A stretch of DNA of 64,000 nt from Eleusine coracana subsp. coracana (lineage: Eukaryota; Streptophyta; Magnoliopsida; Poales; Poaceae): the NCBI GenBank assembly GCA_032690845.1, contig CM064424.1:41181511-41245510 (forward strand), written 5' to 3'. The notes beneath the pieces were generated by a model. That model did no database searches and was not told the origin of the DNA. It was given only the letters and a program-made list of their open reading frames with translations. This document shows, in pieces, positions 22,658-33,763 of this stretch. How positions within the stretch are numbered: position 1 is the first letter of the stretch; each line of letters begins with the position of its first letter. Both the position numbers and the translations under genes were made by a program.

Positions 22658-25179
22658 AGTTCTAAAGACAGTAGCATAGGTCATTGCGTATCATGCAAGG
22701 TGAGTTCCAATCAACTCCTATGACTTAATGCAACAATAATCATAGACACTAGTAATGATATAATCTAGCAAAATTTTGTAAAAAGGCGAATATAAATCGG
22801 GGCTTGCCTGGATCAATGTTAGTGCTAGCAACTACAACTTCCTGCTCTTGAGGATCAACGTCCTTCTGAAAGTCTTCCTCTTGCTCCTGGTTGTCGTTAC
22901 CTATATGATGGAATTGAACTAACGGCATTATCGGAATACCATTGAATGCAATGATATGATGCATGCAAGCACATCATGTTTTAATATCAATTAAAATTAT
23001 TATTATGTTCTCGAAGCCATATGCTTCAGAGAAGTGGGGTTGTTAATTAAGATTTTAGGTATATATATTCTTTATGCAATTAAACAAGGTGAATGAGTGA
23101 TATAAGCAATTAAATTAATTTTTCTATGTGATGTTTTTTTATAATTAAACAAGGTGGACATGTGTGATTTTCTGTGAATAGAGGCTTATATGAGTGATTT
23201 TTATGCCAAGTGGCAAGGGCAAATTATTTATAGAATAATTATTAGAATTAATCTAAGCAAACAGACTAAATAAATCCCAGAGCCTAAAGTAATTCATATT
23301 TTACCAAACAAAAATTTATGGTGGTAGATAATCATGTGTTTACTAAGCATGCCAAAAATCAGGGTTTAATTTTATTCCTAGAATTTCTGATGAATTATTG
23401 GTGTTTTGGCAATTAAATGAATTAATAAAAATAAATGTACAGAGACAGCTATTTATCATTTTACTAAAATAGAGCACTGAAATATGGATCCAAGAAAATT
23501 TGTTTGGGCCACATTGGATTTGGATTCGATTTACTATGGTTTTTTAAATTTAATAGCAATTTCTGGCCATTTTACTGGTATTTCTGGTTTTTAGGAGTGG
23601 CCACGTAGGAGCCACGTGGGCGACACGTCGGAGCCAACTCAGCTGCCAGTAGGCGCCAGTCAGCGTCACCGTGGGACTCGCCGACGGGGTTTGCGAGCTC
23701 GCCGCCGGGCTGTGGACTCGTTGGAGCTCGACTCCGAGTTCACTAAGATGTAGAGTAGGCCGGGGCGCACACGTGGGATAGGTTCGCGAGGGGAGTGGCT
23801 CATCGGAGGACCGTCAACGGCGAGGAGCGGCGGAAGGGGGTCTTCGGCGGTGTCGCGGGAATGGTAGGAGGCAGCAGATCAGTCGGGGCTTGCTCCTACA
23901 ACTTCACGGTGACTCGGGGAGGCTCGGCATCGAGTCGGATCAGTTCGGGAAGTGCCGGAGAGTAGTGCTCGTTGTGGAGGTGGCTTCGGTTTTCGGCGAT
24001 GGAGGGGATCAGCCCGGGAAAATCAAAATGTCGACCGCCTTGCGCAAGGAAACAAGGGGTAAAAGAGTCAGGAGGGTCAAGAAGGAGTCGCGCACACGAT
24101 CGTCGCAGAACAAGGGGACGAGATTCACCCGGGATTGCCAATTTTGGCCGGTGGCGGAGGAACTCTCCGGCGGTGCTTGATTCGGGATTTCTTCGATTCG
24201 GTGGAGCTCACGTAGGGAGTTGCCGAGTGAGTGGCATGGAAATATGGAGGGGAAGTGCGCGCGTGGGTTTGAGGTTCAGCTCGTGTGGGGGAAGCACTGG
24301 AACGGCGGCAGCCGAGCTCGAGCTTTGGCTCTGTTTAACAATGGCAGAATGGGGGAAAGGAAAAGGAGAAATGGAAGAGAGGGCATAGGGAGTAAGGGAT
24401 GGGGGTGTTTGGGGATTGGCGGGTGCGTCTTAAAGTTGCGCAGAGAGGAGAGGAGCAAGTGGGGTGCGAGAGTGGGAAGAGGGGGCGGAATTGAAGTAAC
24501 CGGCCGGTCTGTCGATGGCGTGCAGAGAGAAAAGGGAGAAGAGAAAGTCGTTGGCTCACGCGGGCGGCAGGACGGGACAGCACGGGAGGAGAGCAGATGG
24601 TCATGCGACACTGTGCGCGGTGGAGTTCCGAGGTGGGGAGGGTGCGGGCGGTGGCGTGTGCGGCGGAGGAGAGGTGTCGGGGGAGAAGCTCTGCGTCAGT
24701 AAGGAAGAAGAGAAGAAGATTTTACACTGCAGTCCAGATATTTTCAAGATCTTGCAAAAAGGTCCATGGTCAATGGTATTCCCAAAACAAATAGCTAGGA
24801 GCCTCCAATTAAATTGGGATTTTGCACATAGGTCCTTGGAGATATTCCTGGTGCTCTGGTGGGACCCATTTGGTCAGAATGTTTATAATTATTTTATAAT
24901 TAATTCCCCCTTGTGAAAGGTTTTTAATTGGGGCATTTTCACAATTGGTAAAATGCTCATTAAGTTCATAAAATTGTATTTTAATATTACTAATATGATT
25001 ATGAATTTAGTTGGCATATGTTGTATAATAAAATTTCATTTGGCTTATAATTTGTTTTGCAGGGTCTTTAATTACCTGGAATTAATTCAATAATTGGGCT
25101 TTATCATTTCATGCTATATTGTTTAAGGTTTGTGCTTATCATGGTTGTTAAATAGAAGTGAGACACCTAGGGTGTTACA
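22656..25179 (-). repeat. 5' LTR, second segment (overlaps the first by about 371 bp)
   Basis: Resumes gypsy LTR homology at CAAGTTCTAAAGACAG and continues to the LTR terminus GGTGTTACA. Bases 22656-23028 repeat the content of 19513-19883, so the two segments cannot be one LTR simply split by an insertion. The GC-rich island at 23580-24710 corresponds to 4640-5555 of the left LTR. Frames open there are not conserved. Confidence 0.82.
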
Positions 25180-26934
25180 CTTGGCAACTAGTCTACCATA
25201 CGAAGTACGGGTTAGCACATAAGAGGCATCAAAATCATCAAATGATATGGTAGAGTTCTTGATGTTCTTGTTGACTTGGAAAGCATTCTTGGGCTTGATG
25301 ATGCTTTCTTGTGCCACTTGCTTTCCCTTGCTCTCATGCACAAAGTTGATTCTCTTGTTGTGCGTTCTTTTGGGTGCATTCTTGTTGTACCCCAATCCTC
25401 CCTTGTCATGAGAGGCTCTTGGCTCACCAACTATTCTTGTTGTGGTCTCCACTTGAGCTTTCTTCTTGAGCTCATTGCCTTGGTTGGTTTGCTTCTCAAT
25501 GATTGCATCTTGCTTGGCAATCATATCAACATCAATGTTGTGGCACCTTCCACAACCCTTGCTTGTTGAAGCTTGAGAGGATTCAAGCTTCTTCAACAAT
25601 GATCGTGAGTTTGTCTTGAGATCTTCAATGGCCTTTGTTAAGGCCTTGTTCTCCTCTTGCAAGGAGTTGCACCTTTCTTGATACTTCTTGGTCATTGAGG
25701 TGCATGATTCACTTGTCTCATTGACCTTTGTAAGGTCCTTGGTTAGAGCCTCGTTCTTCTCCTTCTCTTGCTCAAGTTGCTTGGTGAGCTCAAGGTTCTT
25801 GCTTCTTTCTTCATCAAGCAACTCTTCTTGTCTATCAGTGATACTTTCTTGATTGTCCAACTCCCTTTGTAGCTTATCTAGCATTTTTACCATTTCATGC
25901 ATAGAAGGGACCAAATCCTCCTCTTCATCGCTACAATAAGAAGGATTGAAATCGGTGTGAGGAGCTACCTTGCTTTCCTTGGCCATGAAGCATCAAGGGG
26001 CATCATCTTCATCATCGGTGAGATTGTTGAAGAGTGACTTCTTGGCTGGGTGTAGACCAATGGTGATATTAGCAATACCACCTTCATCATCTTCATCTTC
26101 ATTATCGGAGATGTATTCTTGGCCAATGTGAGCATGTCCCTTGTTGTATGGCTTCTTGTAGGGCTTTGTCTTGTTGTTGTACTTTTCATTTTTCTTGCCC
26201 TTGCCATTTAATCTTGGACAATCGGCAATCATGTGTCCTTGTTCATGACACTCATAGCATCTTCTATTTGTTCTTCTAGCTTTTGCCTTGTCAAAGCTTC
26301 TTTTGGCGAAACCATTCTTGATCATGTATTTGCCAAATTTCTTGACAAATAAGGCAAATTCTTCATCATCTTCTTCTTCATCATCATCATTATGAGTCTT
26401 CTTGGCTTTGAGTGCCAGGTCCTTCTTGCTTGTGCTCTCATCTCCTATGACCACATTCACTCTCTTGCCCTCATCATCACGACTCTTGTGGGCATTTATT
26501 CTTCCAATGACTTCATCCGTTGTGAAGCTCTCGAAACCATCCTTCTCTTCAAAGATGGTGCAAAGTGTGGAATTCCACATCCTAAGAGCCATGAGGAGCT
26601 TATAGTTGACTTCCTCATCTTTGATGTTGTCACCATAGGATCTTCTCTCATTTACAATGCCCATGAGCCTATCATGAGTTTGTTGAGGCTATTCTCCCTT
26701 ATTCATCACGAAGAAGTTGAATTAATTCTTGAGAACTTGAAGTCTTGACTTCTTAACAACATCCACTCCCTCATGGGCACATATAAGCTTCTTCCACATT
26801 TTTCGGGCATTCTCAATTCTGGCAACTCTTGAATATTCCTTAGGATTCAAGGAAGAGAGAAAGGCCAACACCGCTTGAGCATTGTGATGTATGTTGAGTT
26901 GGTCCATAGTTGTAGGATTGTTCTTGTCTTCCAA
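25180..26934 (-). pseudogene. SIRE/Maximus-type copia gag
   Basis: Three frame pieces in order give a large gag. At 26934-26722 is a UBN2-like N-terminus (AVLAFLSSLNPKEYSRVA, MWKKLICAHEG). At 26664-25993 is a Lys/Glu-rich capsid with knuckle CYECHEQGHMIADC (C-x2-C-x4-H-x4-C). At 25986-25180 is a long coiled-coil domain (ELDNQESITDRQEELLDEER) ending SYVLTRTSYGRLVAK. The last codons run into the gypsy LTR, where the element is cut. Pol is missing. Confidence 0.85.
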
Positions 26935-27211
26935 GGTGCATCATTTCTCTACAATTTCCCAAATTGGTGGACCAATTGACATGAGGTACATCTTCATGTG
27001 ATGCTTGTACCAACTAAAATCCTTGCCTTCAAAGTAAGGTAATCTTCCACTTCCACTTCCATGGATATTTGCCATATCGACATAGTTGAAGGGGATGGAT
27101 ACATGCAACTCATTTCCCTTACTTGTTGAAGTAAGATCTTAAGGCTTGTCACCTTCTCCCGGCTTTGACATCTTTTCATCTTCAAGCTTTCAAGCCTTGT
27201 AGAAGATTTCT

Positions 27212-27223
27212 GCTCTGATACCA
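27212..27223 (-). other. Primer binding site of SIRE-like copia
   Basis: The - strand reads TGGTATCAGAGC, a perfect tRNA-iMet-type site, two bases from the LTR edge at 27226. Confidence 0.9.
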
Positions 27224-27225
27224 AT

Positions 27226-27911
27226 TGAAAGTTGCCTACAGGGGGGGTGAATAGGCAATCTAAAAATAATCCTGAAAAAGCACTAAAGGATAATCAAATA
27301 ACCAGGAATGACATAACTTCCGTCGGGGGTGACGGAACTTCCGTCGCCACGGAAGTTCTGTCAAGTGACAGAACTTCTCACTACCCTTCCTCTAAACAAT
27401 GAACAATGAGAATAACACGGAGAAGGAAACACTAACTTGGTAGAAGTGAAGCTAATACAATGTAAGCCTAGAATCCTTGAATGAAAGACTAGCTACATAA
27501 TCAACAAATGATACAAGCACAATAATATGAAAGAAATAAGCAAGCACAAATATAAGAGCGGGAAAGTAAAGAGAGACTCAAGACTTAACCCGAGGTTTGG
27601 CAAGCACACTAAGTAGTTCCTACGTCCTCGTTGAGGAGCCACACAAAGTGGCCGGGTCTCTCTCAACCCTTTTCCTTGCCAAGCAATCACAAAGACCATG
27701 CTTGGATTTTTTTCTCCACTTGATTCTTTTCCTCCAGAGGTGAATCACACCTTCACAAACGTCCCCGACTCACCACACAAAGTTGAGAGCTCAGGGGCGA
27801 CGCCTAGCCGTCTAGGAGACCAAGTCTCCAAGAGTAACAAGCAAATCAAATCTTGATGGGGAGGGAAAGATGTGCTCAAGCTTTTGAGTGGATGGATTCA
27901 AATCATTGATT
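27226..27911 (-). repeat. 5' LTR of SIRE-like copia, truncated
   Basis: Starts TGAAAG at 27226 with a GGGGGGTGAATAGG stretch also found (diverged) at 57955-57975 and 62968-62985. It shares the block GCCGTCTAGG...CCAAGAGTAACAA (about 27808-27840) with 58498-58530. Homology is lost near 27912, where different sequence begins. Confidence 0.78.
27352..27377. repeat. Perfect 12-bp hairpin in copia LTR
   Basis: GAAGTTCTGTCA and TGACAGAACTTC are perfect inverted repeats separated by AG. A second inverted pair (ACTTCCGT and ACGGAAGT) lies at 27337-27356. Confidence 0.9.
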
Positions 27912-28723
27912 GACAGCCGATATTTAGTATCGTGCTTGGGTGGTAAAGGCCGATGGGAATACATCAACTTGAGATGGCCGATATTTAAAATATCGCTCTT
28001 AGCATGAAAAATATCGACACTGGATTCAAAATGAAAATGGTGCATATATTCATTCAATGGTGATAGAAGAAATTACAGAGGAACATCAGTACAAGATAAA
28101 AATGAGTTGATTACTCGTAGGTAAACAATTTCTAAAGGGACCTATTCTCCTATTACAGTTAGGGAATGAAGATGTAATTATCCCGAGTACAAGAAAAGAG
28201 CACATAATTAAGAACAAATGTAGTTCAGTAGCTTGGCTCTTCTTCACTGGCAGCGTCGCTATCATCAGGCATTACCCGATGGACAAGGGGGAGGGAGGGC
28301 GGCCTCGCTGATGCCGTTCTTCATGATTGGGTCGCTCGAAAACAACTAGTAAGTTGATTTCTTACACTAAAGTGGCTGTGGATTTTGGATTGAAAGGATC
28401 ACTCGGAGGATTGAAGAGGCGAAAAGTACTCGCCATGAAGAACTTAGCAGATTCGGGGATAGGTGGTATTTTTCTGTCAGATCTCTCAGAAGAAGACCCA
28501 TGGCCGAAGGTGTTGAGGTAAAAGGGGTTGATCGAAGGAGCTATTTATAGGGTCTGCGCATGACCTTTGAAGGTCCCAGACACCGCTTTAAATTAATTGA
28601 GGAGAATAGGAAGTGAACAGGTTCGAGGAGGAAGGATAAGAATGACGATGGTCAAAAGGAAAACCAGCAGTCGAGATGGTTGTTGGTGGTTTCTAGCTAC
28701 CCATTTTACCTACCAAAAAGGGA
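27912..28723. other. Unassigned repeat-like sequence
   Basis: Begins with repeated GCCGATATTTA motifs (27919 and 27976). It contains a TATA-like sequence on the - strand near 28537-28547 and only short ORFs without family motifs. It may be internal or LTR sequence of a Tat-type gypsy element (it shares the GCCGAT flavour of 29917 onward), but this is not demonstrated. Confidence 0.3.
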
Positions 28724-29768
28724 TGTTTCACGTCTTAATTTGGTGGAATTGACTAACAATTCACCCCATATTTGCATATATTTGTAGTTGTTTTGTTTTG
28801 GATGTAATTGCAGAAAACAGGTATAAAACAGGGCAATTATGGATAAGGAATCAAAGAGCAACAAGGATGGGCCAGATACAGAGCCACGCTGATCGGTGCG
28901 GGCCTGCGCCGATCGGCGCAGGAGGGTAAAAGACAATGAAGAGCATAATTCGGTCCAAGGACAAAGGCCCAGCCCAATACAAGTCGAAGTCGATGGAAGT
29001 TGACCTAATATCGCCGGAGAAAAAAGGGAGAGACAACAATCGCAATATCCAGTTGTTAGAACAAGGGTTTCAGGATATTGGTGGCGACGGTTGGTCAACA
29101 CCGACGAGAACCACCAGAAGGAAGGTCGCATTGATCGGCGCGACAGTTGCGCTGATCGGCATGTGCACATTCCATCGCTATTTCTCACCCCTCTGCTATG
29201 CTTAGCAGGAGCATGAGCGAGTAGTCTCATATTCTCTTCTCTGGTGCGGGGATCTGGTCATGTAACTCTCATACTTGTTGATACTCTCTTGATGAATTCA
29301 ATCTATGTAGTGAACTCAATTGTGCATCTATTTCATTAGTGTATTGACCGGTATACTTCTACCCATTGCATAGTGCAAGAAACCAGTGGGGAGCTAATAA
29401 CCTCTATAGTAACAACCGGGGCGAACGAAACCACCATGTCTTGTAGAATATTGGAATCATCATCCGAGTTAATAAGAATAAGGTTGCATGCTAGTGAACC
29501 AATCCTAAGGAGAGAATCCTTCATTATCCTGTTACATCTCTAATAACATTCATCCACCACTCTCTCATCGTCATCACTCACACCAACTCAACCATTGCAA
29601 TCTATTAGTAAGCCTTTAATAGTAATAGTCCTGCTCGTTCCCTGTGGATTCGATAACCTTGGAATACTCTAAGGGAAAAAGAGCTACAACTGTACACCAT
29701 CCTCTTGCGGTATATAAGTGGGTGCGTAACTATGACCAACAATGGTGCAGGAACGTGATGAGTTGTAA
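28724..29768 (+). repeat. Possible LTR-like segment
   Basis: Starts TGTTTCACG after a purine-rich AAAAAGGGA and has a pair of GCTGATCGGCGC-type motifs (about 28889-28920 and 29133-29162). It ends in the CTGTGGATTCGATAACC and GTACACCATCC style common at gypsy LTR ends. No partner copy, primer site or target duplication was found. Confidence 0.35.
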
Positions 29769-29899
29769 TTAAAAGGAGCATGAGTGGTTGGGGGGTAAGC
29801 CATAAAGATGAAGTTTGATAGTGGGTGGTTCACCAGTAAATATGTGCAGTGAACGAGGAGATAAAATTCGGCGCACGAAGTATTTCGTACCCCTGACTC

Positions 29900-29916
29900 G
29901 GGGGGGGGGGGGCATG
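29900..29916 (+). other. Probable polypurine tract
   Basis: A run of 13 G (29900-29912) and CATG directly precede the LTR start TGTTGGCACC at 29917. Confidence 0.6.
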
Positions 29917-31173
29917 TGTTGGCACCAGATTTTGATTGGTCCCATCAAATTAGAAAAAGGAAATTGAAATCGGCCGAAGTCAATGATATTCAACGGTTGA
30001 AGAAGTTTAAGTGGGCCCGATAGGGTTATTTTTATTTTCTTTGTGTTTTTAGTTTAGATTTTTATTCTAAAAATAGTCGGTTTGTTTAGGAGTCCTAACC
30101 GAGTCGGGTTGAAACCTCTTGCATGAGGTTATAAATATGTAATAGGATTTGTATGTAAAAAATAACATTTTTTGTTCAATACAATTCGGCCCATCGCCAA
30201 CCTTTCCTACTCAACGAAACCCTCGTCTCGCACGGGTTGCATCGGCTCCGATCTCGGTGAGAGACTTGGATTAGTCACCCTTAGTAGTTCTATCAATATT
30301 AGCTAGTACTTTCTCATTGATTTGATATTCTAGTTGTTATCGTTTGAATTGCTAGTTATCTGGTAATTAGATCTGTTTAGTGCTTATTCTATCTACTCTG
30401 ATTGTAATACTGTCTTGGTTGAAGCCGATCTATTATAATCTCAGTAGGCTCAATAGGTACTATTCAGATCTATTATTTGAGTCACTTTATTGATTTTATC
30501 TATATCTAGCTCTATCTATCGTGTTTGAATACTCTCTCGATTAAGTTCGATCTGTTCGAATTAGTAAGGCTGCATTAGTTTTGACCTCTTGTTGGGTAGA
30601 TAGGATTAGATTCGATATGTTCATAGGTAGAGTTGATAGAGTTCTATCGGGACGTTTAGTCGATAGGTTATCACAGTTCAATCAACTTTCTGGTGTTTAG
30701 TTGATTATATCATCTATTTTGATAGTCGTTTGCCCCCTTGTTTAAATAAGATAGATTTATGATTTTAAGGCATATTTGCAATACCAGCTTCAAATCTATC
30801 GACTTAGCACTATCAATAGGGTAGGTCTTCGCATGCATACTGTAGTTTTATCGACTCTGCCCTATCAACTCTGCTCTATCGACTCTGCGCTATCGACTCA
30901 GCAAGTGTTGGCATGATTTCTTTTATTTCTTCAATCTTGTTGTGTTTGATTCAAACCTTTATCGGCATTACAATGAACATTATGTTATATATCTAATTCG
31001 TCGGTAAGCTGATATAATCAGCCGATTGGTTCATCATGTCTTATATTTATTCTTATAATGATATCGACTGATTTCACTCACAGTGACCATCGGCTCTCTA
31101 CACCGGCCTGTTCTAGGCCAGTGGCCCACAAAATCTAACTATTTATATCTTTGTCAATTTGCAGGGAAAATCG
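29917..31173 (+). repeat. LTR of a Tat-like gypsy element
   Basis: About 1.26 kb from TGTTGGCACC to just before a TGGCACGCCCC-type primer site at 31176. It has a TATA-like TATAAATAT at 30130-30138. It carries both a purine tract on its left and a primer site on its right. The internal region to the right is only about 40 bases long before CACTA sequence begins. Lineage is inferred from the primer-site style. Confidence 0.6.
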
Positions 31174-31175
31174 AC

Positions 31176-31191
31176 TGGCACGCCCCGGTTT
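31176..31191 (+). other. Primer binding site of Tat-like LTR
   Basis: TGGCACGCCCCGGTTT follows the LTR. Grass Tat/RIRE2-type elements, as I recall, have TGGCACGCCCGG-style sites. Confidence 0.5.
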
Positions 31192-31307
31192 CCTGTCTCG
31201 AGCCTGCACTGGAGCTAAGCAGATCTTCCAGGTCACGCGTGAAGATTTTCATGTCAACAACCGTACTTTGAGAAACATGTGTTAGAGCTCCGCGGAACAA
31301 CAAGGAT

Positions 31308-31991
31308 GTGATGGATAAATGGATCATAGACGAGCACAAGCGCTCTTTCACATCATCGTTTAGCTCCCAAGACCTTCCAAGTGGTGAGTCCGTGGAAGAG
31401 AAAATGTTGAGAAAGTTGGCTAACCGCCCGAGAAGAATCGTGGTTACCTTTCAGGCATATGACATTAATGGTTTTACCTTCTACACCTAACAGAAGGATA
31501 AGAAGAGCAAGTGTCAAAACAGTGGTGTACGAGTAGAAGCCATTGATGAAGAGGACCAGTTGACCTCATATTACGGGTACATTGAGGAAATATGGGAACT
31601 AGACTATGGTGCAAATTTATAGGTTCCCATATTTAAATGCAAATGGGTGAAGCACCATAATGGCATCGAGGTAGATGAATATGGTTTCACAATTGTTGAT
31701 CTTAATAATGTTGGTCACAAAGACGCGCCTTGGATACTTGCCAAGACCGTGGAACATGTGTTTTATGTACTTGATCCAAAGGACGAAAAGAAATATATTG
31801 TTGTTCCACGTAAACAAAGAATCATTGGAGTCGAGAATATGGAGGATCGAGATGACTACAATCAATATGATGAGGTGATATGTTTCATATATCTGAAAAA
31901 ATTTAAAGTCTTAGAAGCAAGACTCTCCTTTGCCAGTGGAATGCCCTACATGTGCACCGATCACTGCCAAGGAAAAGTCATTCAAGGCTAA
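31308..31991 (+). pseudogene. CACTA DUF4216-domain region
   Basis: Translation shows AYDINGFTFYT, QNSGVRVEAID, YYGYIEEIWELDYG and VPIFKCKWV, then DEYGFTIVDL, DAPWILAKTVEHVFYV and KYIVVPRKQRIIGVE, the characteristic order of DUF4216 in plant CACTA elements. In-frame stops occur at 31488-31490 (before QKDKK, probably CAG/CAA to TAA) and 31618-31620 (before VPIFKC). The following frame ends at 31991, probably past an exon end. Confidence 0.85.
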
Positions 31992-32119
31992 CTCCACATA
32001 ATTTTTTGCCTAGGAAGGATGGACATCACCTTCATCACCTTGTGGTGCATGTAAGTTTTGCGTATGATCTACTTCGTATTTCAACCACAATTCAGTATAT
32101 CTTATGTCTCTTTTGTAGC

Positions 32120-33297
32120 ATGAACTCTTTTTTCCAAAGAAAGAGGGTCGATAGAAAAGATTGGAAGGTGGCCTACGTCAACCCGAACCGCATCAATCAA
32201 AGCATGATAAACCCAATGGTAAATCCGGATAACTACCCGGATAACACCCCGACAGAGATAGCTAGAATGAAGGCGGTCCTGACAAATGAAGCAAGGAGTC
32301 GGGTTATAAATTATTTATGCAAGTGTTACCTCAAGTGGCAAGATAGAGAATGCATCTTGGCCCCCTACGACTTCGAGTAAGTTGGACCACTACTGCCTTC
32401 GTGATGTATTATATGTTAAAGTTAAATCCAATCATAAATAACTTATTATCAATATTGTTGTAGTGATCATTAGATCTGTTTTATGATAATTCCCACAAAT
32501 GGGTACCTTTTGGTGCTGGACAGTCTCGACTATGATAAGAAGTTGTACAACGATATTGTGGAACTCATAGATAGGTAACAATTTAGTCTATGTGTATATG
32601 ATTTGATAATGTTAATATCATCTAACGATATGCTTTTCTTGATTATTTAGTGCTTACGAGAAATATGTCAAAGCGGGAGGGAAATCATCCAAGACGAAAA
32701 AAGAAGATGTACTTCCGTCATAACTTTTGGGTAAGATTTATAAGCATCGCATATATGTCTTTATCATAGTATCCATCATATAAAGTGTAACTAACTTGTG
32801 TTCTCTACTACATAGTGCTATAAGCAAGTAAGAGGAAGTGTACATTGTGGCTACTACACGTATGTGTTCGCATCTAGCTCGTCAGCTTACCTGGAACATA
32901 TCGTTGAAGAGTTCGATGAAGAGGTAAGTTGATTTTGTTTATGTCCATTTTACTTTACTCAAACAATGAATTTTTAAGATCTCATCTTAACATACTCTAT
33001 TCATGTGACACAGAGAGCCATAAGAGAAAGGGCATCATGGAAAGCAAAGATGAAGAAGAACGACGAGATCAAAAAGGGTATGATTCCTCAAGGACACATT
33101 CATTTGAGTACAAATTCCATGTATCTAGTTGTAGCTTCTATTTGTTGTTTTCTTTTAAGAGAGGTGATTAGTCCAGAAGGGATATTGTTTGATTCAAACA
33201 GTGAACTAGCAACAAAACATAGATCCCTTTGTGAGTGGGCTGGTTCAAGAGCAACATATGAGTCCAATGTATCGAAAAAGATGATGACTATGCATTA
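32120..33297 (+). pseudogene. CACTA-borne Ulp1/C48-like cysteine peptidase gene
   Basis: Exon-like blocks separated by GT-AG introns: 32120-32377 (NSFFQRKRVDRKDW to WQDRECILAPYDFE), 32466-32575 (H, stop, ICFMIIPTNGYLLVLDSLDYD), about 32650-32730, 32816-32923 (CYKQVRGSVHCGYYTYVF) and about 33013-33297. The His followed by an expected Trp, the Asp of VLDS, the Gln of CYKQ and the Cys of HCGYY correspond in order to the H-D-Q-C catalytic set of Ulp1-type peptidases. The Trp after His is a TAG. A frameshift in an A-rich run near 32700 separates KTKK from YFRHNFW. Not functional. Confidence 0.7.
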
Positions 33298-33358
33298 GAG
33301 ATCGTATAAAACATTTTATAATCTCGATTGAACATTTTGATGACAATGTTGTATATAT

Positions 33359-33450
33359 TTTGTGATGAGATGTAAATATTTGTGATGAGATTATAAATAT
33401 CTCTGATGAGATCTTGTAAATATCTGTGATGAGATTTGTAAATTTCTGTG
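33359..33450 (+). repeat. Tandem repeat in CACTA 3' region
   Basis: About four imperfect copies of a roughly 24-bp unit containing TGTGATGAGAT and TGTAAATAT, AT-rich, downstream of the coding exons. Confidence 0.85.
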
Positions 33451-33529
33451 TATCTATGATTTCTGTATATTTGCTAAATTTTATTTTTTTCTGAAAAATA
33501 ACAAGTACATCAACCACCTCTACTAGTAG

Positions 33530-33763
33530 CTAACAATAGCGGCAGTTGATGGTATCAACCGCCGCTAATAGTAACTAACAATAGCAGCGATTGACATCTT
33601 CAACCACCGCTAATAATGTTTCTATAGCGGCGGTTTATTTGGACGACAGACCACCCATCGCTACAAACGCTTATTTGTAGCTGCGTTTGCATAACGGCGA
33701 GGTGGCCTACCTGCCGCTACAGTGCCTTTCCAACCGCCGCTATAGGGCCTTTTTGCTGTTGTG
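33530..33763 (+). repeat. CACTA subterminal repeats and 3' terminal inverted repeat
   Basis: Multiple copies in both orientations of a TAGCGGCGGTTG-type motif (for example near 33536, 33567, 33605, 33630 and 33731), ending GGGCCTTTTTGCTGTTGTG. Such short repeats near the termini are typical binding sites of CACTA-encoded proteins. Confidence 0.82.

Larger units (their letters stand above)
2514..25179 (-). mobile_element. Ty3/gypsy chromovirus (Del/Tekay, RIRE3-like) with nested insertions
   Basis: The left LTR starts TGTGGCTCCCC at 2514 and ends GGTGTCACA at 10705. The right LTR starts TGTGGCTCCCC at 18593 and ends GGTGTTACA at 25179. A tRNA-iMet-type primer binding site (18579-18590) abuts the right LTR and a purine tract abuts the left, so transcription runs right to left. 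The internal region reads orf0a, orf0b, gag, PR, RT, RH, IN, chromodomain remnant. LTRs of about 3 kb, chromodomain traces and extra ORFs before gag fit the Del/Tekay lineage. No target-site duplication is visible: the flanks ctctt and cttgg do not match. This agrees with the right LTR being a rearranged composite. Confidence 0.88.
31215..33763 (+). mobile_element. CACTA (En/Spm) transposon, 3' part
   Basis: Contains a DUF4216-type segment, an intron-bearing gene with a Ulp1-like peptidase signature, tandem repeats, subterminal repeats and a terminal GCTGTTGTG (inverse CACAACAGC) at 33763. The TNP2 transposase and 5' terminus are missing. The left edge is approximate and abuts the gypsy LTR/primer site. 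A possible 3-bp target duplicate TTA follows at 33764-33766, but the partner end is absent. Confidence 0.82.

Noticed and set aside
23890..24916. Long Arg/Gly-rich ORFs (up to 160 codons)
   Set aside because: Composition-driven frames in the GC-rich core of the right gypsy LTR, not conserved with the left LTR.
28706..29230. 174-codon - strand ORF
   Set aside because: Overlaps an LTR-like segment with repeated GATCGGCGC motifs and has no recognisable domain.
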